Source of the DNA: a virus
Length of the DNA: 64,000 nucleotides
Virus record (IMG/VR): IMGVR_UViG_3300031787_000077
Coordinates: 1-64,000 of that record
Direction: 5' to 3' (one strand)
Shown: positions 30,229-35,917 of the stretch, one piece after another
Position numbering within the stretch: position 1 is the stretch's first letter
Layout: the number at the start of each line of letters is the position of its first letter
Made by a program: the position numbers and the translations under genes
Notes under the pieces: model-generated
The model's database searches: none
What the model was told of the DNA's origin: nothing
The model's input: the letters and a program-made list of their open reading frames with translations, nothing else

Positions 30229-30257
30229 TTGACAAGACGATACCAGTAGTGTAGAAT
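30229..30257 (+). promoter_or_regulatory. sigma70-type promoter with CGATAC box
   Basis: TTGACA (30229-30234), 17-bp spacer containing ACGATACC, TAGAAT (30252-30257). Leads into the gene at 30288, which has TTGGAG seven bases upstream. Confidence 0.8.
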
Positions 30258-30287
30258 CGTAGCATACACGCTAACATTGGAGTTTTT

Positions 30288-30989
30288 ATGATTGTTGAGA
30301 ACACTGTGGTCGATACCAATAAAGTTGAAATGAGCAAGACGAAGGCTGATATTTTCTTTGAGACTTTTCCTAAAGATAAGGTTGTCAAGTATAAGGAATA
30401 TTGGGAGAGTGTTCGTCCTCAGAATGTTGAGGATATTTTTCGTCGCTATCTTTTCAGTTTTATGAGCGTTCATACAACATGGAAGTCTAATGTTAGTGGC
30501 TATAACGCAATCAAAGACTTTAATGATTGGATTGATAATAAAGAACTGCTGAGAGATAAGATTAAAAGTAGTGGTTGTGGGCTATACAACAATCGCACAA
30601 AGTTTATTTGGGATTTTAAGGATAAATTTTGGTCTAATCCGAAAGACTTTTATCTAACAAACAAAAAGTATCATGTAAAAAAGAGAGATCAGATTGTCAA
30701 TAATATTTCTGGACTAGGTACTGCAAAAGTTTCGTTTGCATTAGAGCAATGCCACCCTAATGAGTGTAGGGTATTTTGTGGTGATACTCATATGCTGGAA
30801 TTGTATGGCATGAAAACTCTTACTTATCAGTCTAAAAGGGGTCTTGAACAATATAAGAAAATGGAAAGACATTGGAGTATTAATTGTGGCAAATTAGGCG
30901 TTCCTCCTTATATTGCTAGATGTATTTTTTGGGATGCAAAACAGAACAAGACCGATTCTCGTTATTGGTCGTATGTATTTGAAGAATAA
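30288..30989 (+). CDS. HhH DNA-glycosylase-like protein, 233 aa
   Basis: The helix-hairpin-helix stretch SGLGTAKVSFALEQ (141-154) and CGDTHMLELYG (Asp166) resemble the HhH-GPD core, where a G-x-G-x-x-K hairpin is followed by the catalytic Asp. Similar proteins are annotated in large phages as base-excision glycosylases. The Cys-rich flanks do not form an obvious iron-sulfur cluster. Activity remains an inference. Followed by an HNH relic that overlaps its stop codon. Confidence 0.6.
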   Translation: MIVENTVVDTNKVEMSKTKADIFFETFPKDKVVKYKEYWESVRPQNVEDIFRRYLFSFMSVHTTWKSNVSGYNAIKDFNDWIDNKELLRDKIKSSGCGLYNNRTKFIWDFKDKFWSNPKDFYLTNKKYHVKKRDQIVNNISGLGTAKVSFALEQCHPNECRVFCGDTHMLELYGMKTLTYQSKRGLEQYKKMERHWSINCGKLGVPPYIARCIFWDAKQNKTDSRYWSYVFEE

Positions 30990-31141
30990 AGATTTTTGGA
31001 GAGTGGCATATAGACCATATCAAACCATGTTGTAGTTTTGATCTCACAGATACACAACAGCAAAAATTATGTTTTCACTATACCAACCTACAACCGTTAT
31101 GGGCTATTGATACTCTAAAAAAGTCTGGAAAATTATTATGA
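30986..31141 (+). pseudogene. C-terminal relic of an HNH homing endonuclease
   Basis: About 51 codons without a start: GEWHIDHIKPCCSFDLTD, QQKLCFHYTNLQPLW. This aligns block by block with the C-terminus of the intact HNH protein on the minus strand (23232-23870; WHIDHIIPCSSFDMSD, CFHYTNLQPLW). The N-terminal zinc fingers and linker are missing. It fills the 30990-31137 gap. Confidence 0.8.
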
Positions 31142-31248
31142 GCCAAAACGGTAAAGGAAGTAAACCAAGACCTAAAAGCGTAGATTATAAAACATGGGAG
31201 AAAAACTATGAGCGAATTTTTAGAAAAAAAGCCAAGAAAAAAATTTAA
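31138..31248 (+). CDS. small basic GKGSKPRP protein, 36 aa
   Basis: MSQNGKGSKPRPKSVDYKTW then ENYERIFRKK. This short, basic, N-terminal G-K-G-x-x-P-R-P pattern recurs in phage and prophage proteins of unknown function. Starts in the last codons of the HNH relic and overlaps the next gene by 41 bases. Confidence 0.65.
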   Translation: MSQNGKGSKPRPKSVDYKTWEKNYERIFRKKAKKKI

Positions 31249-31492
31249 TTGTAGTCTTTTTCTGAGATGCGGTTGTCAGAGCGAAATGCTGGTTCTAGAC
31301 TATGATCCAGAATTAGACATGGTGGATATATCAATATATGAGATATTAACTTCCTATAAATATAGAATGTCTTGGTGGCAAAAATTACGATATATTTATC
31401 AGACGCTAAGGCATGGACAACCATATAACGATCAAATAGTCTTAAATAGGACTCAGATAGATCAACTGAAAGAGTACATTAATTCATTATAA
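31208..31492 (+). CDS. conserved phage protein, 94 aa
   Basis: CGCQSEMLVLDYDPELDMV, then SWWQKLRYIYQTLRHGQPY, a sequence style known from small conserved phage proteins (R-L-R-x-I-W-x-x-L-R-x-G). The last helix QIDQLKEYINSL resembles the LADFI family end. Function unknown. Confidence 0.65.
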   Translation: MSEFLEKKPRKKFNCSLFLRCGCQSEMLVLDYDPELDMVDISIYEILTSYKYRMSWWQKLRYIYQTLRHGQPYNDQIVLNRTQIDQLKEYINSL

Positions 31493-31520
31493 ATATCCGT
31501 TTTGGTGTTATTATATTAAT
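31488..31520 (+). promoter_or_regulatory. candidate late promoter (TATAAATA plus TTGGTGTT)
   Basis: TATAAATA (31488-31495) is identical to the T4 late-promoter core. It is followed by TTTGGTGTTATTATATTAAT, an element also found before the late-type genes at 41810, 54497 and 58743. Placed 20-50 bases before the GTG of the DUF1501 gene. Function inferred from position and similarity. Confidence 0.45.
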
Positions 31521-31538
31521 GGCAACGGAGTTTATAAT

Positions 31539-32885
31539 GTGAAAATATCCAGAAGATCACTTATTCAAAGTGGCCTATTAGGCTACTCATCATTATCTGC
31601 AACTGAGGTTATAGCAGAATCTAAAACTGATAATTCAGTCATACTGGTTTGGTTGCCGGGCGGGCTTTCTCAATTAGAAAGTTATGATCCTAAATCACAA
31701 GCCAAAAGCGATGTAAAGGGATTATTTAATAGTATTCCTACTAATGTGGTTGGAACTCATATTAGTGAACTATTTCCTTTACAGGCACAAATAGCAGATA
31801 AATTTACTCTTATACGATCTATGACCCACAGATTCACCGATCATGGTGGAGGGTCCAAAAGAGTAATGACAGGAAAAGAACCCAAAGTTCCTACAGGTAC
31901 TATTAACGATACTCCATCTATAGCATCAGTAGTTTCAAAACATAACCATAATAATGGTTGTATTATTCCATCTAATATTTTATTAGCGGATGGTGGCACT
32001 AATTCTGTTGATGAATTTGCACTAGGGTCTGCATTTTTGGGATCGTCATATGATGCCTTTATTGTTGATGGCGACCCTTCTGCTAAAAATTTTAAAGTAA
32101 ACAATATTACTATGTCAGATAGTCTTAAAGGCAGAATTGATGATAGATTACAATTGCTATCTCAAATAGATAAAATAGATAGACAATTAGATTATTCGCA
32201 ATCTATGAGTGCTATGGATAATTTTCATAAAAAGGCTTATGATTTATTAACTTCTCATGAAGTTAAAGGAATTTTTGATGTAGTCTCTGAGCCGTTATCT
32301 GTTAGAGAGAGTTATGGATTAAATGCTTGGGGTCAAAGATGTCTTATGGCAAGAAAACTAGCAGAAGCAGGCAGTAATTTCGTAACTGTAACATTAAGAA
32401 ATCCGCCAGGATCACCACCAGATCATTCGTATTATAATTGGGATTGTCATGCTGTTAATTGCGATATATTTATAGATATGAAATATAAAGCAAATTTTTA
32501 TGATCAGGCTGTTAGTGGATTAATTAATGATATCTATAATAGAGGATTAGATAAAAATATTTTAGTTGTAGTAATGGGAGAATTTGGACATACTCCTAAA
32601 TTAGAATATAAAGAAGCAAGAGGTAAAATAAGAAATGGTAGAGATCATTGGTCTAAAGCATTTTCTATATTAGTATCTGGTGGTGGATTAAAAATGGGTC
32701 AGGTTATTGGCAAAACAGATGACAATGCTGCATTTGTAATTGATCGTCCTGTGACTCCAGAGGACTTGTGGGCCACGATTTATAGGCACTTGGGTATTGA
32801 TGCGTCTAAAGTTATTTATGACCTCAGTGGTCGGCCAATTCCTATTTTAGCAGATGGCAGACCCATAAAAGAACTGGTGATTTAA
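31539..32885 (+). CDS. DUF1501 protein with Tat signal, 448 aa
   Basis: GTG start with CGGAG nine bases upstream; an overlapping ATG would stop at once. Residues 4-9 SRRSLI plus a hydrophobic stretch give a twin-arginine export signal. The rest follows the DUF1501 sulfatase-like fold: VWLPGGLSQLESYDPK, MTHRFTDHGGG, LLADGGTNS-type loop, EAGSNFVTVTLRN, NWDCHA, VVVMGEFGHTPK, RDHWSKAFSILVSGGG and a C-terminal SGRPIPILADGRPI. DUF1501 is abundant in Planctomycetota and relatives; true enzymatic activity is not established. Probably acquired from the host, exported and late-expressed. Confidence 0.88.
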   Translation: MKISRRSLIQSGLLGYSSLSATEVIAESKTDNSVILVWLPGGLSQLESYDPKSQAKSDVKGLFNSIPTNVVGTHISELFPLQAQIADKFTLIRSMTHRFTDHGGGSKRVMTGKEPKVPTGTINDTPSIASVVSKHNHNNGCIIPSNILLADGGTNSVDEFALGSAFLGSSYDAFIVDGDPSAKNFKVNNITMSDSLKGRIDDRLQLLSQIDKIDRQLDYSQSMSAMDNFHKKAYDLLTSHEVKGIFDVVSEPLSVRESYGLNAWGQRCLMARKLAEAGSNFVTVTLRNPPGSPPDHSYYNWDCHAVNCDIFIDMKYKANFYDQAVSGLINDIYNRGLDKNILVVVMGEFGHTPKLEYKEARGKIRNGRDHWSKAFSILVSGGGLKMGQVIGKTDDNAAFVIDRPVTPEDLWATIYRHLGIDASKVIYDLSGRPIPILADGRPIKELVI

Positions 32886-33068
32886 ATGAATATGATACAA
32901 TATCTGGCTCATGAATTAAATAATAAGGTGTTTCATCTACAAAAACTGCTCAAAGAAACAGAACTTGCTCTGGATGAATCAAAAAAAGAAAATATGAAAC
33001 TATTATCTCTTTTAGAAGCACGGAAAATTTCTCCCAATACGGAAACTGAAACAGCAGACTGTTGCTGA
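32886..33068 (+). CDS. small coiled-coil protein, 60 aa
   Basis: Begins directly after the DUF1501 stop. One long helix (LQKLLKETELALDESKKEN) and a Glu/Thr-rich end with CC. Probably co-translated with DUF1501 and possibly its partner, but unknown. Confidence 0.55.
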   Translation: MNMIQYLAHELNNKVFHLQKLLKETELALDESKKENMKLLSLLEARKISPNTETETADCC

Positions 33069-33094
33069 AAAATAAAAAATCTCAAGTTGTGCTA

Positions 33095-33122
33095 TTGACA
33101 AGCCGATACTGTGAGATAGAAT
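33095..33122 (+). promoter_or_regulatory. sigma70-type promoter with GCCGATAC box
   Basis: TTGACA (33095-33100), 16-bp spacer with GCCGATACTG, TAGAAT (33117-33122). The transcript begins with the hairpin at 33134-33165. Confidence 0.85.
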
Positions 33123-33133
33123 GAGTTAGTCGC

Positions 33134-33165
33134 TGTGAGAGATTTGATCATGCGATCAACTCACA
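33134..33165 (+). promoter_or_regulatory. 5' leader hairpin
   Basis: TGTGAG (33134-33139) and TTGATC (33144-33149) pair with GATCAA (33154-33159) and CTCACA (33160-33165), leaving a four-base AGAT bulge and an ATGC loop: 12 bp right at the start of the mRNA for the gene at 33199. It does not cover the ribosome site (TTTGGAGG). It may stabilise the mRNA or bind a regulator. Confidence 0.6.
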
Positions 33166-33198
33166 AAAGACAAATTTGGATATGTTTGGAGGTTGATT

Positions 33199-33477
33199 AT
33201 GGCTGAAGTTAATGTGCTTGAGAAGCAGAAGAGGATTCGTTGCTCTGACGAGGCTTTTCTTGAGGCGGTTTTTAGCAGTAAGACTTATGCTGAAGTTTCT
33301 GCTAAGACTGGGCAGAAGATTGCCACTACTATGGCTAGGTATGCCCGTGCTAAGGCGGCATTAAAGGCCAAGGGTGAGGATCTTCCTAAGATGGAAAGAG
33401 CAAAGCCTGTTAAGAGTGTGGATAATATTGAGGCTATGGCGGATTTTGTCCGTCGCCTCAAGGCTCACAAGGCTTGA
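33199..33477 (+). CDS. conserved phage helical protein, possible DNA binder, 92 aa
   Basis: KRIRCSDEAFLEAVFSSKTY, AEVSAKTGQKIATTMARYAR, then DLPKMERAKP. The centre reads like a helix-turn-helix (Y-A-E-V-S-A-K-T-G-Q-K). Closely similar proteins are conserved in large phages such as cyanophages. Its codons are more GC-rich than its neighbours, consistent with high expression. Own promoter and structured leader. Confidence 0.7.
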   Translation: MAEVNVLEKQKRIRCSDEAFLEAVFSSKTYAEVSAKTGQKIATTMARYARAKAALKAKGEDLPKMERAKPVKSVDNIEAMADFVRRLKAHKA

Positions 33478-33487
33478 ACATAAATAG

Positions 33488-33568
33488 CAGCCAACTACAA
33501 TCGTCCAGAGATAAAGGAACAGCATTTAATCAACCTCTTATCAACGGATATTGTAGTTGGTTGTTTTT
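33488..33568 (+). ncRNA. long hairpin with T-tail: structured RNA or terminator
   Basis: CAGCCAACTACAAT (33488-33501) pairs with ATTGTAGTTGGTTG (33550-33563), 14 bp with one G-U. An inner stem GATAAAGG / CCTCTTATC narrows the 48-base loop. Five T follow at 33564-33568. Located between the gene at 33199 and the one at 33599, in a 121-base gap with no gene. Too long-looped for an ordinary terminator, so a small RNA ending in a terminator is likely. Confidence 0.6.
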
Positions 33569-33598
33569 ATATCTTGTATTACTAAAAAGGAATAACTT

Positions 33599-33820
33599 AT
33601 GAAAAAGACAGAAAGTTTTTTTGAATTAAACGCCATAGGAACTAAGGTACGTTTAGAAGATGATGTGTTTGGTACTATAGTTGGGATACATATCTCTCAG
33701 AATAATGCTATAGCCTATGAAATTGGATGGTGGAATGGACGATCTTACTCTAAGGATGCTTTCCTTCCTCATCAATTAGTTATAACTAGTGACGAAAAAA
33801 TTCGTATAGGTTTTGCATGA
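33599..33820 (+). CDS. small beta-domain protein, 73 aa
   Basis: GTKVRLEDDVFGTIVGIHIS then IAYEIGWWNGRSYS. An SH3-like or Tudor-like small fold is suggested, and such short proteins are common in phages. The ATG follows AAAAAGGAATAAC. Overlaps the next start. Confidence 0.65.
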   Translation: MKKTESFFELNAIGTKVRLEDDVFGTIVGIHISQNNAIAYEIGWWNGRSYSKDAFLPHQLVITSDEKIRIGFA

Positions 33821-34119
33821 ATAAGAACGCTAATCCTTTGGATTATGTGCTTAAATGTTCTGAGCAAGGACTTGTGCCGTATGACTTTGATATATTAAAC
33901 GCTAAAGACGAACTGAAAAAACTTCGGGATTGTCAAAAAGAACTATCTGAACTAAAACAAATTATGTCTAATACTGTAGCATGGGGTTTGGTGAATGATC
34001 GTAAAGATATTTATGATCTAAGAACTCAACCTAATCCTTATTATGATCAAACTAAAGTAGTTTCATTATGTTGCGATCAAAACTCATTTAATAAGATTAA
34101 CAATGGTAACATATCCTAA
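33817..34119 (+). CDS. hypothetical protein, 100 aa
   Basis: Helical centre with a coiled-coil (AKDELKKLRDCQKELSELKQ) and a polar C-terminus (DLRTQPNPYYDQTK). No family recognised. Confidence 0.6.
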   Translation: MNKNANPLDYVLKCSEQGLVPYDFDILNAKDELKKLRDCQKELSELKQIMSNTVAWGLVNDRKDIYDLRTQPNPYYDQTKVVSLCCDQNSFNKINNGNIS

Positions 34120-34453
34120 TAGATTCTTTTATGGTTTTTCTGTGAATGATGGCAATCATAATTCACATTTTATTCACTATATTATAGAAACCGTACATGA
34201 TATATCTGATTATAATGGAGATACTATAATTGAAAGAGTATCTCGTATGGAAGATTATTATCTGAATACCGACAGAATAGATGAACCATATTATATTGTA
34301 TATGGATCACTAAAACCAGAATTTAATGAATCTTCCAAATTTATAGCCTCTTTTGAAAATCTTAGTCAGGCTATCTGTTTGGTCGAACATTTAACTGGTA
34401 ACAAAATAGTTGAATCTGATTTACCTATTTATAGACAAAAGCATGAAAACTAA
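34103..34453 (+). CDS. hypothetical protein, 116 aa
   Basis: ATG 34103 in the end of the previous gene. HFIHYIIETVHDISDYNGD and YYIVYGSLKPEFNESSK, a mixed alpha/beta acidic protein. No family recognised. Confidence 0.6.
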   Translation: MVTYPNRFFYGFSVNDGNHNSHFIHYIIETVHDISDYNGDTIIERVSRMEDYYLNTDRIDEPYYIVYGSLKPEFNESSKFIASFENLSQAICLVEHLTGNKIVESDLPIYRQKHEN

Positions 34454-34934
34454 ATATATAGTAGAAATACTTAGAAGCGAAGGTGCGAGCGCCCAATTTT
34501 ATTCTATTAAAGGCTCAAAAACTTTAGGCTTTAAAGAATTCTGTTCAAAAAAGACCGCACTCTATGCTTATAAGGTTCAGAAAAAATTATCTAAACTAGG
34601 TTTAGCCCCTAAAGTTTATGTTAAAATTAAACGAGTTCCCATTCATAATCATAATGAGTCTACTAATTGGGGATTCGTTACTCAAAAGGCAAGAATTCTA
34701 GGGCATAAATATTCTAGAGAAAAAATACAAACTCTTGTTGATAAAATATTCGACAAAACAAATTTAAAGTTTTGGGACTGCCATTCTTGGAATATTGGCA
34801 GATTAAATAACAAGTATGTTTGCATAGATACTGGTAGGGAAAGTTTTGATAGCAATTGTAACGCTTGGGGAAATGTTGACCCAGGTCCAAAATGTGACTA
34901 TTGTTTAAAATATAAATGTAAATGCGAGGAATAA
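34443..34934 (+). CDS. kinase/APH-fold-like phage protein with C-terminal zinc cluster, 163 aa
   Basis: LGFKEFCSKKTALYAYKVQ then LGLAPKVYVKIKR resemble the N-lobe of a kinase-like fold. FWDCHSWNIGRLNNKYVCID-type block (Asp-x-His-x-x-Asn, then Ile-Asp-x-Gly) matches the catalytic loop and metal Asp of aminoglycoside-phosphotransferase-like kinases. It ends with GPKCDYCLKYKCKCEE, four Cys that may bind zinc. At this size it is a minimal version. Substrate unknown. Confidence 0.55.
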   Translation: MKTKYIVEILRSEGASAQFYSIKGSKTLGFKEFCSKKTALYAYKVQKKLSKLGLAPKVYVKIKRVPIHNHNESTNWGFVTQKARILGHKYSREKIQTLVDKIFDKTNLKFWDCHSWNIGRLNNKYVCIDTGRESFDSNCNAWGNVDPGPKCDYCLKYKCKCEE

Positions 34935-34937
34935 TAT

Positions 34938-35249
34938 ATGCCTTATGTAGATGAAGATGATAGAGAAGAATTAGATTTTTGTATTGACCAATTAACTAAT
35001 TGTTTACGCGTTATGAAACACCCCCTGAATAATCCTCATGATTTTAGCATATATCTAGGTAGAATAAACTATTGTTTTTCTAGAATAATTAGCGGGTTGA
35101 TGGGTAATCCATCTTATGCTAAGATAGCAATGATTACTGGTGTATTAGAGAATATTAAACAAGAATTTTATCGTCGCGTAGCATCACCATATGAAGATAA
35201 AAAGATTTTGGAATATGGAGATATAAAAGAATATAAAAAACTTAGTTAG
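34938..35249 (+). CDS. DUF6899-like conserved phage protein, 103 aa
   Basis: MPYVDEDDREELDFCIDQL, INYCFSRIISGLM, then GVLENIKQEFYRRVASPYED and NDGKI-like end (KKILEYGDIKEY) correspond to a small family of phage proteins I recall as DUF6899. Function unknown. Family name given from memory. Confidence 0.6.
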   Translation: MPYVDEDDREELDFCIDQLTNCLRVMKHPLNNPHDFSIYLGRINYCFSRIISGLMGNPSYAKIAMITGVLENIKQEFYRRVASPYEDKKILEYGDIKEYKKLS

Positions 35250-35258
35250 GAGATTATT

Positions 35259-35609
35259 ATGTCTAGAGATTATGATGATATTATTAAAGAGATAACTAAA
35301 AGTAATAAAGAAATTCATAATATGGATAAGAGTTTTTCTAAAGATATAGACTCTCTTCAAAAGAATATTAAGACGATAGAGACTAAGTTAGCCAAAATAG
35401 ATGCTACTCTTGAAAAAGTATACGATCTTTTAACTGCTATAACTGTTTTTATAGAAGAAGCAGAAGAAGATGAAGAGGTTGACGAAGATTCAGAAGATTG
35501 GACCCCTTATGATGAAAGAAATTTTTCATATGAGGACGATGAAGAAGAAAATACAGATAGTGATTATGGTCTAGAAAATGATTGGGAAGATCATAATGAT
35601 GATAACTAA
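35259..35609 (+). CDS. coiled-coil protein with acidic tail, 116 aa
   Basis: Residues 10-65 form a heptad-like helix (IDSLQKNIKTIETKLAKIDA). The last 50 are mostly Asp and Glu (EDEEVDEDSEDW, YEDDEEENTDSD). Preceded by AGGAG. DNA-mimic-like acidity is possible but not demonstrated. Confidence 0.6.
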   Translation: MSRDYDDIIKEITKSNKEIHNMDKSFSKDIDSLQKNIKTIETKLAKIDATLEKVYDLLTAITVFIEEAEEDEEVDEDSEDWTPYDERNFSYEDDEEENTDSDYGLENDWEDHNDDN

Positions 35610-35860
35610 TGGCTAGTTTAGCGTTAATAGTGGCATTTATATTTTTAGGAATGATATTCTGTGGCCCATTAGTGCTGCTGTTAAATAGAGTAAATATATT
35701 ACCTAGAATAATTATTCAATTATTATCTACTGTTTGTATAGTTTATGGATTTTGGTGGATAATCACTCTTGTTACCCCTATTCGCTGGCTAGGATTATTG
35801 CCCATATATTGTGGGTGGTTAGCCATAAAAACTAAAGAGAGGACACTTGACAGTCGATAG
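35609..35860 (+). CDS. membrane protein, 83 aa
   Basis: TAATG overlap. Three hydrophobic stretches (LIVAFIFLGMIFCGPLVLLL, IIQLLSTVCIVYGFWWIITL, LGLLPIYCGWLAI). No family recognised. The promoter for rIIA lies in its last codons. Confidence 0.6.
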   Translation: MASLALIVAFIFLGMIFCGPLVLLLNRVNILPRIIIQLLSTVCIVYGFWWIITLVTPIRWLGLLPIYCGWLAIKTKERTLDSR

Positions 35861-35874
35861 CAGTATGGTACGAT
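35847..35874 (+). promoter_or_regulatory. sigma70-type promoter with CGATA box
   Basis: TTGACA (35847-35852), 16-bp spacer with TCGATAGC, TACGAT (35869-35874). Immediately upstream of rIIA, whose GGAG is at 35907. Confidence 0.8.
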
Positions 35875-35917
35875 AGGAGCATCACAGGAACCTTGGTTAA
35901 ACACTTGGAGACAAACG

